Assembly: GCF_006439395.2 (NCBI RefSeq) | Contig: NZ_CP083950.1 | Coordinates: 1,612,001-1,676,000 of the forward strand | Source of the DNA: Mesorhizobium sp. B4-1-4 | GTDB taxonomy: Bacteria > Pseudomonadota > Alphaproteobacteria > Rhizobiales > Rhizobiaceae | Direction of reading: 5' to 3' | Length of the DNA stretch: 64,000 nucleotides | Shown here: piece by piece, positions 8,493-17,426 of the stretch | Numbering within the stretch: position 1 is the first letter of the stretch | Layout: every line of letters starts with the position of its first letter | The notes under the pieces: generated by a model | The model's database searches: none | What the model was told of the DNA's origin: nothing | What the model saw: only the letters and a program-made list of their open reading frames with translations | Position numbers and translations under genes: made by a program

Positions 8493-9676
8493 ATGAGCAT
8501 CCGACCGGTTTCGATCACGATTATCTTACCGAGGCGGCGACGCTTCTGGCGCATGACGAACCGTTTCCGGGCGGCGCGGTGGTGCCGCCGATCTATCAGA
8601 CGTCGTTGTTCACCTTCGCCAATTATGCCGAAATGGCCGACACTTTTGCCGGCAAACGAAAGCAGCCGATCTATTCGCGCGGCGACAATCCGACGGTGAT
8701 GGAGTTCGAGACGCGCGTGGCCGCGCTCGAGGGCGCCGAGGCCGCGCGCGGCTTTTCCAGCGGCATGGCTGCGATCAGCGCCACCGTGCTTGCCTTCGTC
8801 GGAGCGGGCGAGCGCATCGTTGCGGTGCGCAATTGCTATGGCGATGCCTACCGCCTGTTCGAGCGGCTCCTGCCGAGGCTCAACATCAAGGTCGACTATG
8901 TCGACGGCTCCGATCCGGATGCGGTCGCGGCGGCTCTTCCCGGCGCCAAGCTGCTCTATCTGGAAAGCCCGACCTCGATGATGTTCGAGCTGCAGGACCT
9001 GCCGCACCTGACCCGGCTGGCCAGGGAGCAGGGCATCGTCACCACGATCGACAATTCCTGGGCGACGCCGGTGTTCCAGAAGCCGATCTCGCATGGCGTC
9101 GATCTCGTGCTGCATTCGGCCTCGAAATATCTCGGCGGCCATAGCGACACCGTCGCCGGCGTCGTGGCGGGTTCCGCCGCTCACATCAAGCATATCAACG
9201 AGCAGACGTACTCGTATCTCGGCGGCAAGCTGTCGCCGTTCGAGGCGTGGCTATTGCTGCGCGGATTGCGGACGCTGCCGCTGCGTTTGCCGCATCATAT
9301 GAAGAGCGGCCTCACAATCGCCGAGCGGCTGAAGGCGCATGGCAATGTCGAGCGGGTCAACCATCCCGCCTATTCGAACCATCCAGGCAAGGCGACGCTG
9401 GCCGGCTATGCCGGCCTGTTCTCTTTCGAGGTGACGGACGATATCGACATCCCCGTCTTCGTCGATGCGCTGAACTTTTTCCGCATCGGCGTCAGTTGGG
9501 GCGGTCATGAGAGCCTGGTCGTGCCGGCCAAGGCGTCGCTGGAGCAGACGCCAGGACTGAATTCGATGGCGCGCTTCGGCGTCAGCCCCCGAACCATCCG
9601 CTTCAATGTCGGATTGGAAAGTGTCGAGGACCTCTGGGCCGATATCGCCCAAGCCTTCGAAAAAGCCAGAAAATAA
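8489..9676 (+). CDS. Cys/Met-metabolism PLP-dependent enzyme (cystathionine beta-lyase type)
   Basis: 395 residues of fold-type I. The cofactor lysine is K213 in HSASKYLGGHSD, the classic signature of the cystathionine gamma-synthase/beta-lyase family; IYSRGDNPT, TIDNSWATP and GGHESL are further family motifs. Family members cleave or form C-S bonds in cystathionine, homocysteine or methionine; the exact substrate cannot be read from sequence. Its start overlaps the GntR stop by 4 bases and it is followed 29 bases later by a sugar-type binding protein. The context points to catabolism of an imported compound rather than methionine biosynthesis. Confidence 0.88.
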   Translation: MNEHPTGFDHDYLTEAATLLAHDEPFPGGAVVPPIYQTSLFTFANYAEMADTFAGKRKQPIYSRGDNPTVMEFETRVAALEGAEAARGFSSGMAAISATVLAFVGAGERIVAVRNCYGDAYRLFERLLPRLNIKVDYVDGSDPDAVAAALPGAKLLYLESPTSMMFELQDLPHLTRLAREQGIVTTIDNSWATPVFQKPISHGVDLVLHSASKYLGGHSDTVAGVVAGSAAHIKHINEQTYSYLGGKLSPFEAWLLLRGLRTLPLRLPHHMKSGLTIAERLKAHGNVERVNHPAYSNHPGKATLAGYAGLFSFEVTDDIDIPVFVDALNFFRIGVSWGGHESLVVPAKASLEQTPGLNSMARFGVSPRTIRFNVGLESVEDLWADIAQAFEKARK

Positions 9677-9705
9677 CAAGCGGGTTCAAAATGGGAGTCT
9701 TGAAC

Positions 9706-10983
9706 ATGAAAAAACTGACCGTCATGCTTGCCACCGTTGCGGGGCTGGCGATTTCCGCCGGAGGCGCGTTGGCCGATTCGACCCTCAAGATGGTCGAAGT
9801 CATCACCAGCCCGCCGCGCACCGAATTCCTGAAGAAGCAGATCGCCGAATTCGAGGCTGCCAATCCCGGCGTCAAGGTCGAGCTGATCTCGCTGCCCTGG
9901 GGACAGGCATTCGAAAAGTTTCTGACCATGGTGCAGGCCGGTGACACGCCCGACGTGGTCGAGATGCCGGAACGCTGGATGGGCCTCTATGCCAACAATG
10001 CCCAGCTCGAGGATCTTGGGCCCTACATGGCCAAGTGGGATGACGCCAAGACGCTCGGCGACCGCGCCAAACAGTTCGGCTCGACCGTCAACAACACCCA
10101 ATTCATGATCCCTTACGGCTACTATGTGAACGCGCTGTTCTGGAACAAGAAGCTGTTCAAGGAAGCCGGCCTTGACGGCCCGCCGGCCACGCTCGACGAG
10201 TTCGTCGCCGACTCCAAGAAAATCTCCGCCATCCCGGGCAAGTACGGCTACTGCCTTCGCGGCGGGCCGGGTGCCTTCAACGGCATGCACATGTTCATGA
10301 ACATTGCGGCCGGGAAGGGCGGCTATTTCAACGAGGACGGCACCTCGACCATCAACGAAGAAGGGTCGGTCAAGGGCCTGCAGATGCTGGCCGACATGTA
10401 CAAGCAGGGCCTGGCGCCGAAGGATGCGGTAAGCTGGGGTTTCAACGAAACCGTCACCGGCTTCTATTCCGGCACCTGCGCCATGCTCAACCAGGATCCG
10501 GACGCGCTGCTCGGCATCGCCGACAAGATGAGCGCCGACGACTTCGCCGTGGCGCCGCTGCCGGTCGGACCAAGCGGCAAATCCTATCCGACGCTCGGCT
10601 ACGCCGGCTGGGCGATGTTCGCCAACTCGCAGCACAAGGACGATGCCTGGAAGCTGATGGCGACCCTGCTGTCGCCAAAGGACAATCTGGAATGGGCCAA
10701 GGAAGTCGGCGTCATCCCGATCCACAATGGCGCCGACCAGGACGCTCATTTCAAGACCGAGCAGTTCAAGGGCTGGTTCACGGAACTGAGCGACAGCTCC
10801 AAATATGAGATGGTGACGCCGCCGACGCATCTGGAAAACCTCGGCAATTTCGTCGACCAGGTGGCGATCAAGAACTTCCAGGAAGTCTTGCTTGGCCAGA
10901 AGACGGCTAAGGAAGTCGCCGACCAGTGGGCAGCCTTCCTGACCAAGGAACAGCAGGACTGGCTGGCGAAGAACAAGAAGTGA
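9706..10983 (+). CDS. ABC transporter substrate-binding protein, family 1 (sugar type)
   Basis: About 425 residues with a clear signal peptide (residues 1-23, ending GGALA). The mature protein has the family-1 solute-binding fold: FEAANPGVKVELISLPWGQ near the N-terminus, GDTPDVVEMPERW, and YGYYVNALFWNKKLF. It captures a carbohydrate-like ligand in the periplasm for the permeases encoded next. The ATG at 9706 is preferred over 9691 because GGGAG (9693-9697) lies 8 bases before it and the signal peptide then starts with the usual MKK. Ligand unknown. Confidence 0.93.
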   Translation: MKKLTVMLATVAGLAISAGGALADSTLKMVEVITSPPRTEFLKKQIAEFEAANPGVKVELISLPWGQAFEKFLTMVQAGDTPDVVEMPERWMGLYANNAQLEDLGPYMAKWDDAKTLGDRAKQFGSTVNNTQFMIPYGYYVNALFWNKKLFKEAGLDGPPATLDEFVADSKKISAIPGKYGYCLRGGPGAFNGMHMFMNIAAGKGGYFNEDGTSTINEEGSVKGLQMLADMYKQGLAPKDAVSWGFNETVTGFYSGTCAMLNQDPDALLGIADKMSADDFAVAPLPVGPSGKSYPTLGYAGWAMFANSQHKDDAWKLMATLLSPKDNLEWAKEVGVIPIHNGADQDAHFKTEQFKGWFTELSDSSKYEMVTPPTHLENLGNFVDQVAIKNFQEVLLGQKTAKEVADQWAAFLTKEQQDWLAKNKK

Positions 10984-10993
10984 CGCCCTTCTT

Positions 10994-11118
10994 CCTTCTC
11001 CCCGTGACACGGGGAGAAGGTGTCACGAAGTGACGGATGAGGGGCAGCGCCAGAGCCTGCAAAGTTCGCGCAGCCCCCATCTGCCTGCCGGCATCTTCTC
11101 CCCGTGAACGGGGAGAAG
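10994..11118. repeat. REP-like intergenic palindromic element between binding protein and permease
   Basis: Three inverted repeats in a row: CCTTCTCCCCGTG pairs with CACGGGGAGAAGG (10994-11006 and 11008-11020), GTCAC with GTGAC (11022-11034 region), and CTTCTCCCCGT with ACGGGGAGAAG (11095-11105 and 11108-11118). The first and last stems are related sequences. This composition is typical of dispersed rhizobial intergenic mosaic repeats. By analogy with the malE-malF gap of E. coli it may protect the upstream message and lower permease expression. Confidence 0.75.
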
Positions 11119-11161
11119 GAAGCTGTTGCACGTCGGCACCAATCTTCCACTGCGAGCGCCA

Positions 11162-12085
11162 ATGACCTATGCCGTGTCCGAAATACGATCCGCCGGCCGG
11201 CCGCGAAAGAAGCGGCTCTCCTACGCGACGATCGAGCCCTGGCTCTATCTCAGCCCGGCGATCATCCTGCTGGTCGTGGTGCTGCTTGTGCCGCTGGTCA
11301 TCGGCATCAGCTATTCCTTCCGCAAGTTCTCGGCCTTCAAGTCGGAATATGTCGGGCTCGGGCAGTATCAGGCGATGCTGTCGGACCAGGTGCTTGGACA
11401 GGCTTTGGTCAACACGCTGTGGTGGACGGTCGCCAGCCTGTTCTTTCAGTTCTTCCTCGGCCTTGGCCTGGCGCTGCTGCTCGACAAACCGTTCTGGGGC
11501 CGCAAGGTGGTGCAGGCGCTGGTGTTTCTCCCTTGGGCCGTGCCGTCCTTCCTTTCGGGCCTGACCTGGGCGTGGCTGTTCAACCCGATCATCGGTCCGC
11601 TGCCGCATTGGCTGTTCGCGTTGGGGCTGAAGGCCGAGCCGACCAACGTTTTATCCGATCCCTCGACAGCCATGTGGGGGCCGATCGTCGCCAATGTCTG
11701 GTTCGGCATTCCCTTCTTCGCCATCACGCTTCTGGCCGCGCTGAAGTCCATTCCATCCGAACTGCATGAGGCTGCGGCCATCGACGGCGCTTCGCCGTGG
11801 CAGCGCTTCACCAAGGTGACGCTGCCGTTCTTGGCGCCGACCATCGCCATCACAGTGATGCTGCGCACCATCTGGATCGCCACATTCGCCGACCTGATCT
11901 TTGTCATGACGGAGGGCGGACCGGCCGGATCGACCAATACGGTGCCGGTCTACATCTATGTCAGCGCCTTCAAGTCGCTGGACAAGGGTTATGCCTCGGC
12001 GGTCGCCGTTCTGCTGCTCGTCCTGCTCATCGCCTATGCGATCGCGCTGATCGCCATCCGCCGCTCCCTGGTGAGGCACGTCTGA
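11162..12085 (+). CDS. Sugar ABC transporter permease (MalF type)
   Basis: About 307 residues with six predicted membrane helices, the first at roughly residues 35-58 (YLSPAIILLVVVLLV). The cytoplasmic EAA loop that contacts the ATPase is visible as HEAAAIDGASPWQRF followed by VTLPFLAP. An open frame extends to 11126, but ATG 11162 gives a normal cytoplasmic N-terminus and avoids the repeat region. It overlaps the second permease by one base (TGATG). CUT1-family importer component. Confidence 0.92.
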   Translation: MTYAVSEIRSAGRPRKKRLSYATIEPWLYLSPAIILLVVVLLVPLVIGISYSFRKFSAFKSEYVGLGQYQAMLSDQVLGQALVNTLWWTVASLFFQFFLGLGLALLLDKPFWGRKVVQALVFLPWAVPSFLSGLTWAWLFNPIIGPLPHWLFALGLKAEPTNVLSDPSTAMWGPIVANVWFGIPFFAITLLAALKSIPSELHEAAAIDGASPWQRFTKVTLPFLAPTIAITVMLRTIWIATFADLIFVMTEGGPAGSTNTVPVYIYVSAFKSLDKGYASAVAVLLLVLLIAYAIALIAIRRSLVRHV

Positions 12086-12933
12086 TGATCGCAGGACGCT
12101 CACCCTCGCAACGCTTCTTCGGCGGCATCGGCCTCTACGCGGCAATCGCGGCCTACGTGATCTTCGCGCTGTTCCCCATCTACTGGACGCTGAAGATCTC
12201 GGTGACGCCGGAAAGACTTCTCTATTCCGAAGGCATTACCTTCTGGCCGTCGCAAACGACGCTGCAGAATTTTGCAACCGTGCTCGAAGCCACCGATTTC
12301 CCACGCTACTTCCTCAACAGCGTCATCGTCTCGGTCTCGACGGCGGCATTGGTGACAGTAATCGCAACGCTCGCCGGCTACGCCATGTCGCGCTTCACCT
12401 TTCGCGGCAAGGCGGCACTGGCTCTCATGTTGCTTTTAACCCAGACCTTTCCGCTGGTGATGGTCATTCCACCGATCTACCGCGTCATGGGCCAGATCGG
12501 CCTGATCAACAGCCTGACCGGGCTGATCATCATCTACACGGCCTTCAACACCGCCTTCGCCACCTTCCTGATGCAGTCCTTCTTCGACGGCATCCCGAAG
12601 GATCTGGAGGAGGCCGCGATGATCGACGGCTGCACGCGGGCTCAAGCCATGCGCCGCGTGATCGTGCCGCTGACGCTGCCCGGCATGGGCGCCACGCTGG
12701 GCTTTGTCTTCACCGCCGCCTGGAGCGAGCTTCTGTTCGCGCTGATGCTGATTTCCAGCGACGACCAGAAGACCTTCGCCGTTGGCCTGCTTACGTTCAT
12801 CGGCAAGTTCGCCGTCGACTGGGGGCAGATGATGGCGGCGTCCATCCTGGCGCTGATCCCGGTCTGCATCTTCTTCGCCTTCCTGCAACGCTATCTCGTC
12901 ACCGGCCTGACCGCCGGCGCCGTCAAAGGATAG
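12085..12933 (+). CDS. Sugar ABC transporter permease (MalG type)
   Basis: 282 residues, inner-membrane, with the EAA loop EEAAMIDGCTRAQAM followed by IVPLTLPG. It pairs with the preceding permease to form the translocation channel of the CUT1 importer. ATG 12085 overlaps the stop of the first permease (TGATG), indicating translational coupling. Four bases separate it from the ATPase gene. The same frame is open upstream to 11797, but that part lies inside the first permease gene and is not coding. Confidence 0.92.
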   Translation: MIAGRSPSQRFFGGIGLYAAIAAYVIFALFPIYWTLKISVTPERLLYSEGITFWPSQTTLQNFATVLEATDFPRYFLNSVIVSVSTAALVTVIATLAGYAMSRFTFRGKAALALMLLLTQTFPLVMVIPPIYRVMGQIGLINSLTGLIIIYTAFNTAFATFLMQSFFDGIPKDLEEAAMIDGCTRAQAMRRVIVPLTLPGMGATLGFVFTAAWSELLFALMLISSDDQKTFAVGLLTFIGKFAVDWGQMMAASILALIPVCIFFAFLQRYLVTGLTAGAVKG

Positions 12934-12937
12934 ATCG

Positions 12938-14005
12938 ATGGCTTCTGTTACGCTCGAAAAGGTCCGCAAGGACTATGGTGCCGTTCGTGTCCTGCACGCG
13001 GTCGATCTTGAAATCGCCGATGGCGAATTCGTCGTCCTGGTCGGTCCGTCGGGCTGCGGAAAGTCCACGCTTTTGCGCATGATAGCCGGGCTTGAGGAAG
13101 CCTCGGGCGGCGAGATCCGCATCGGCGAGCGGCTGGTCAACGACGTGGCGCCCAAGGATCGCGACATCGCCATGGTGTTCCAGTCCTATGCGCTCTACCC
13201 GCATATGGATGTGTCGAAGAACATGGGCTTCAGCCTCATGCTGAGGAAAGCCGAGAAGCCGGCGATCGATGCCCGTGTCGATGGCGCGGCCAAGCGGCTC
13301 GGCCTGGACAGTTTCCTGCAACGCCTGCCCAGGCAGTTGTCGGGCGGCCAGCGCCAGCGTGTCGCCATGGGCCGGGCCATCGTGCGCGATCCCAAGGTTT
13401 TTCTGTTCGACGAGCCGCTGTCGAACCTCGATGCCAAGCTGCGCGTTCACATGCGCGCCGAGATCAAGGCGCTGCACCAGCAGCTGAAAACCACCTCGGT
13501 CTACGTCACGCACGACCAGATCGAGGCGATGACCATGGCCGACCGCATCGTCGTCATGCATGACGGGCTGATCCAGCAGGTCGGCGCGCCGCTCGATCTC
13601 TATGACCGTCCAGCCAACATGTTCGTTGCCGGCTTCATCGGCTCGCCCGGCATGAATTTCCTGCCGGCGACGATTCGCAAGGGCGATGGATTGGAAGCGG
13701 AGCTGGCCGATGGCCAGTCGCTGAAACTGCTGGACGGCCTGCCGCTCAAGGAGGGTGATACAATCACCGTCGGCCTGCGGCCCGAGCATATCCGGCTGGC
13801 CGCTGACGGTGCTCTGCAAGGCGAGGTGGGGGTGGTGGAGCCGCTCGGTCTGTCGACGCAGTTCTACGTCAAACTGGCCGGCCAGCAGCTTTGCGTCTTC
13901 GCCATGGGCCGTGCCGGGGTAAAGCCCGGCGATACTGTGCGGCTCGCGGCCGATCCGGCGTCGCTGCATCTGTTCGACCCGAAAAGCGGCGATCGCATCG
14001 GGTAG
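12938..14005 (+). CDS. Sugar ABC transporter ATP-binding protein (UgpC/MalK type)
   Basis: 355 residues. Walker A GPSGCGKST (36-44), Q-loop region, ABC signature LSGGQRQRVAMGRA, Walker B VFLFDEPLSNLD and the switch His in TSVYVTHDQIEA are all present, followed by a C-terminal TOBE/MalK-like regulatory domain (about 240-355). It powers the importer encoded by the three preceding genes. This is the last gene of the GntR operon; a strong bidirectional terminator follows. The name UgpC/MalK denotes family only and does not imply glycerol-phosphate or maltose. Confidence 0.93.
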   Translation: MASVTLEKVRKDYGAVRVLHAVDLEIADGEFVVLVGPSGCGKSTLLRMIAGLEEASGGEIRIGERLVNDVAPKDRDIAMVFQSYALYPHMDVSKNMGFSLMLRKAEKPAIDARVDGAAKRLGLDSFLQRLPRQLSGGQRQRVAMGRAIVRDPKVFLFDEPLSNLDAKLRVHMRAEIKALHQQLKTTSVYVTHDQIEAMTMADRIVVMHDGLIQQVGAPLDLYDRPANMFVAGFIGSPGMNFLPATIRKGDGLEAELADGQSLKLLDGLPLKEGDTITVGLRPEHIRLAADGALQGEVGVVEPLGLSTQFYVKLAGQQLCVFAMGRAGVKPGDTVRLAADPASLHLFDPKSGDRIG

Positions 14006-14030
14006 GGGACTCAGTCCGCCGACCAAACAA

Positions 14031-14060
14031 AAAACGCCGCCCAATGGGCGGCGTTTTGCA
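14031..14060. terminator. Bidirectional terminator between the ABC operon and rpmG
   Basis: A perfect 12-bp stem AAAACGCCGCCC (14031-14042) and GGGCGGCGTTTT (14046-14057) with an AAT loop. A-tract and T-tract on the two sides let it work on both strands, serving the rightward ABC operon and the leftward rpmG gene. Confidence 0.92.
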
Positions 14061-14077
14061 TTCCACAGAAACCCAGA

Positions 14078-14245
14078 TTACTTGATCTTGGTTTCCTTGA
14101 ATTCGACGTGCTTCTTGGCGACCGGGTCGTACTTGCGGAACGACAGCTTGTCGGTCTTGGTACGGCTGTTCTTGCTGGTCACGTAGAAGAAACCGGTGTC
14201 GGCGGTCGACAGAAGCTTGATCTTGATGTTTGCGGCTTTGGCCAT
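14078..14245 (-). CDS. rpmG: 50S ribosomal protein L33
   Basis: 55 residues, the normal length for L33, starting [18 protein letters not shown] and ending with the conserved [12 protein letters not shown]. The frame is open up to 14326, but the start at 14245 matches the family. It lacks the CxxC pairs, so this is the zinc-independent form. It is a 23S rRNA-associated protein of the large subunit. The shared terminator at 14031-14057 lies downstream. Confidence 0.97.
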   Translation of the reverse strand: MAKAANIKIKLLSTADTGFFYVTSKNSRTKTDKLSFRKYDPVAKKHVEFKETKIK

Positions 14246-14400
14246 GGTATCAGTCCGTTTGTTCGTGGAGTTTTGGCCGCTGGAGCACGGGGAAAACACC
14301 CGGACGCGGGAAACTTGGCGCGACACATAAAGAACGTACCCGGAAAGTCAAGCCCGGCCGACCCCGATGTGGCCCGTTCGATCTGCCCGGTATGCACAAA

Positions 14401-14859
14401 TTACACGGTTACCGCCTCGGGCGTGGCAACCTTCTTCCAGTCCCCGGTCGTGTTCCACCAGCGATTCGGATTGGCGCGGTCGTCCAACCCCTTGGAGCGG
14501 CTGGCAAGGATCGGCTGCAGGCGGATCACCGGCTCCTGGTAGGAATGCGCCTGGAAAATCGCCTCGACGACGCGGCTGGCCAACGCCTGGTCATCAGGCA
14601 GTTCGAATGAAACCTCGACCGTGCCCGGGCGGCGGCGCAATTCGGCTTCGGCGCCGGCGGCCGCACCTTCCAATGGCCTGTAGCGCTCGACGCCGTACGC
14701 CGATTGATAGGCGTTGCGGTCATACTTGCCCATGGCCAGCGGGGCGATCGCGACCACCGCGTCCATGATACGGTCGACATCCGCGGCTGGGGCCTGGAAG
14801 GTCACAAGCAGCAGAAGCGTCATTCGAAGGGATGTGGTTTCAAAGCCGCTGTCGATCAT
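14401..14859 (-). CDS. YqfO/NIF3-C-terminal-like small protein
   Basis: 152 residues without signal peptide. The segment TLLLLVTFQAPAADVDRIMD, then YDRNAYQSAYGVERYRPLEG, resembles the ferredoxin-like YqfO insert domain found in NIF3 proteins and in stand-alone proteins often mis-titled as RtxA structural toxins. Function is not established. The start at 14859 is preferred because GAGGA lies 7 bases upstream; an internal Met at 14823 would fit the core family better in length but has no ribosome site. Confidence 0.6.
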   Translation of the reverse strand: MIDSGFETTSLRMTLLLLVTFQAPAADVDRIMDAVVAIAPLAMGKYDRNAYQSAYGVERYRPLEGAAAGAEAELRRRPGTVEVSFELPDDQALASRVVEAIFQAHSYQEPVIRLQPILASRSKGLDDRANPNRWWNTTGDWKKVATPEAVTV

Positions 14860-14972
14860 GGGAGTGTCCTCAACTTCCGATGTTTGGGAACACTTCTTTT
14901 AACGCCTGGCTGCTGACATGGTTCTGTCAGCAGCCTGCCGCCGCACGGCGGAGACAAAGGGCTTTTGTCGCG

Positions 14973-16151
14973 CTAGAGGAGAATCTTGCGCACAAGCCTG
15001 AAGCAGACCAGGACGATGTAGGCGGCGAAGAACAGGCCGAGCGACCAGCCGAAGCCGGAAGGTCCGAAACTGTCCATGCCGATCCCGATCGCCTGCGGGC
15101 CAAGCACCATGCCGACGCCGTAGCACAGCACGAAAGCGGCATTGGCCGACGCCAGTTCGTGGCCAGAAAGCTGCGAACCGAGATGGGCGAGGCCGATCGT
15201 GTACATGGCCGCGACGACACCGCCCCAGACGAAAAGCAGCGCTGCCATGAAGTGCCAGTTCGCGGCGAAGAAGGGCATGAACACCGTGCCGGCCAACCCT
15301 ACAATGGCGCAGGCGAGCAGCAGATAGCGGCGATCGCTCACCCTGTCGCTGATCATGCCGATCGGTATCTGCAACAGAACGTTGCCGAGACCGATCATGG
15401 TCAGGAGAAGTGCCGCGTCGGCCTCGGAGTAGCCGATGCGGTTGCCGTAGACTGGAAACAGCGCGAAGCCGCCGGTCTCCACCGCGCCGAACACCAGCAC
15501 GGCGAAGGTCGCGGTCGGAACCAGCCAGATGTAGCGCAGGAAGTTGCTGGTTTCGCCGTCGGCGACAATGGTGGGGCTTTCGTTGCGCGCCGCCAGCACC
15601 GGTATCGCGGCCAGCGTCACCAAGGCGATGATGACGCCGAATGGCTTGAAGCCGGAGCTGCCGAGATGGGCGAACAGCCACGGACCGGCTGCAAAACCGA
15701 GCGACAGGACAGTGGCGTAAATGCCAAGGACAAGGCCGCGCCGATAGGGAGGCGCCGACGTGCTGATCCAGAATTCCGACAGGATGAACAGCACGGTCAG
15801 TGCGATGTGCAGCACGACGCGCAGCGGGAACCACATCCAGAAATCGGGTGCGAAATGAAAGCCGATGAAGGCAAGCGCGCCGGCGGCAATCATGCCAATC
15901 ATGGTCCAGGCGACACCGAAGCGCATGGCGAGCGGTGTGGCCAATGGCGCTCCGGCGATCGAGGCCAGGCCGGCGACGGCCGTGTTGAGGCCGATCATGG
16001 AGGCCGAATGGCCGCGTGTTTCCAGGATGACGCTGAGCAGGGGCATGCCCAGGCCGATGGCGATGCCGACGACGCTGATCGACGAGATCGCCGCGATCAT
16101 CGGCAGCCAGTGTACGCGTTCGTCGCCCTTTGGTTGGGTATCGACCGTCAT
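14973..16151 (-). CDS. MFS transporter (12 predicted membrane segments)
   Basis: 392 residues of almost continuous hydrophobic helices, beginning at about residue 16 (LPMIAAISSISVVGIAIGLG). The family's loop 2-3 region is visible in SMIGLNTAVAGLASIAGAPL and a second-half counterpart in SEADAALLLTMIGLGNVLLQ, with GMISDRVSDRR matching the MFS loop 8-9 motif. It resembles YcaD-like MFS proteins. Substrate unknown. It is followed at lower coordinates by the YqfO-like gene and preceded by the NUDIX gene on the same strand (23-base gap). Confidence 0.88.
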   Translation of the reverse strand: MTVDTQPKGDERVHWLPMIAAISSISVVGIAIGLGMPLLSVILETRGHSASMIGLNTAVAGLASIAGAPLATPLAMRFGVAWTMIGMIAAGALAFIGFHFAPDFWMWFPLRVVLHIALTVLFILSEFWISTSAPPYRRGLVLGIYATVLSLGFAAGPWLFAHLGSSGFKPFGVIIALVTLAAIPVLAARNESPTIVADGETSNFLRYIWLVPTATFAVLVFGAVETGGFALFPVYGNRIGYSEADAALLLTMIGLGNVLLQIPIGMISDRVSDRRYLLLACAIVGLAGTVFMPFFAANWHFMAALLFVWGGVVAAMYTIGLAHLGSQLSGHELASANAAFVLCYGVGMVLGPQAIGIGMDSFGPSGFGWSLGLFFAAYIVLVCFRLVRKILL

Positions 16152-16174
16152 GGGATATCTGAGTACTCGATGTT

Positions 16175-16915
16175 TTACAGAATTTCGCGGGTGAAGCGAT
16201 TGCGGATCAGCCGGTAGAAAGGGACGGGGCTGCCCGGACGCAGCTGCGGATCATGGGCCAGACGCCTGTCCAACTCGTCCAGGATCGTTCGGGTGATGTC
16301 GGGTATGTCGGCTTCGCGAGCCTTGGCAAGCGGTAGCCAGACCAGTTCCTCGAGTTCGTTCGTCGGGCCGCCACCGGGCAGTTCGACGGCGACATCGCCG
16401 CGCCAGGCGCTGAAGAAGCGTGTATCGAAGCGGCGCACCCGGTTGGGCGGAGTGATGGCCCGGGCGATGAAGCGCAGCATGTCCAGGGACGGCTGCACGC
16501 CATGTTCGGCAAAACCCTGCCAATCGCGCCTGGCGGTGGCAAAGGCACCTTTGCGGCCGATCAGAAGCCCGGCTTCCTCGTAGGTCTCACGGATCGCCGA
16601 CAGGGCGATGGCGCGGGCTCGTGCGGCGCTGGTGCGACCTGGGCCGGCGGTAAGCTTTGTTTCCTGTTCCGGGTGTAATGCCGCGGCGACAGCGATGCGA
16701 CTGTCGGCAGGGTCGGTGCGGCCCCCTGGGAAGACGAATTTTCCAGGCATGAAGGCGTGGCCGGCATGCCGGCGACCCATCAGCACCAGAACTTCATCGC
16801 CCTTGCGGTCGAGCAGGATCAGGGTCGCCGCATCGCGCGGGCGTATCGGCCGATCGCTATGAGCGATCATGCTCCGCTCGATCCTGTCGACTTCCGCCTT
16901 GGTCATACCATCCAT
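16175..16915 (-). CDS. NUDIX hydrolase
   Basis: 246 residues. The Nudix box is visible as a GK..FPGG lead-in (PGKFVFPGGRTDP) and, after an insertion, the catalytic helix AIRETYEEAGLLIG (REtyEE). The long insertion between the two halves is typical of the NUDT19/CoA-diphosphatase-like subgroup, which cleaves nucleoside diphosphate-linked compounds. A Met at residue 4 (16906) is an alternative start. It is in line with the MFS gene and lies between DUF983 and the MFS gene, as in other rhizobia. Confidence 0.9.
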   Translation of the reverse strand: MDGMTKAEVDRIERSMIAHSDRPIRPRDAATLILLDRKGDEVLVLMGRRHAGHAFMPGKFVFPGGRTDPADSRIAVAAALHPEQETKLTAGPGRTSAARARAIALSAIRETYEEAGLLIGRKGAFATARRDWQGFAEHGVQPSLDMLRFIARAITPPNRVRRFDTRFFSAWRGDVAVELPGGGPTNELEELVWLPLAKAREADIPDITRTILDELDRRLAHDPQLRPGSPVPFYRLIRNRFTREIL

Positions 16916-16988
16916 GCGCAGGACCTAGCGGAAACTTCTTGCATGCGAAAGTGGCCTTGATGATCGGCATGTTGCGCCAGCCAGTACC

Positions 16989-17426
16989 TCAGGCTCCCGG
17001 ATGCGGCTCGATCACATCCTTTTCGCCACCAAATCCATGCATATAGAACGCCCATTGCAGTCCGATGACGGCACCTTTGACAGGCTGCAGCAGTGCAACC
17101 GACAGCAAGATGGTCAAGGGCACCCAAATCGCGATGTGCTGCCAGGTAGACAAGGTCGAGGTCGCTTCGACGCCCATGAAGGCGCCGAGAACGATGTGGC
17201 CGACGATGACGATGACCAGATAGGCCGGCAGGTCATCGGCGCGATGGTGGTGGATCTCCTCGCCGCACACGCTGCAGGTCTCCACGGTCTTGGTGAAGCC
17301 GCGAAACAGCTTGCCTTCGCCGCAGTTCGGGCAGCGGCCCAGCAGACCGCGCTTCATCGCCGTCCACAACGGGCGGGCCACGCGGCCCGAGTGATGTTCG
17401 CCGCCGAAAACCTGTTGTTCCATCAT
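16989..17426 (-). CDS. DUF983 family membrane protein
   Basis: 145 residues. Near the N-terminus a zinc-ribbon-like pair CPNCGEGKLF and CSVCGEE is followed by two hydrophobic segments (LPAYLVIVIVGHIVLGAFMG and IAIWVPLTILLSVALLQP). This is the DUF983 arrangement; its biochemical role is unknown. The start ATGATG overlaps the rnr stop by 4 bases, so it is translationally coupled to rnr. Confidence 0.92.
   Translation of the reverse strand: MMEQQVFGGEHHSGRVARPLWTAMKRGLLGRCPNCGEGKLFRGFTKTVETCSVCGEEIHHHRADDLPAYLVIVIVGHIVLGAFMGVEATSTLSTWQHIAIWVPLTILLSVALLQPVKGAVIGLQWAFYMHGFGGEKDVIEPHPGA

Noticed and set aside
14832..16217. 461-codon plus-strand open frame
   Set aside because: Antisense to the MFS gene; composition rich in His/Gln/Arg as expected for a shadow of a membrane protein gene.
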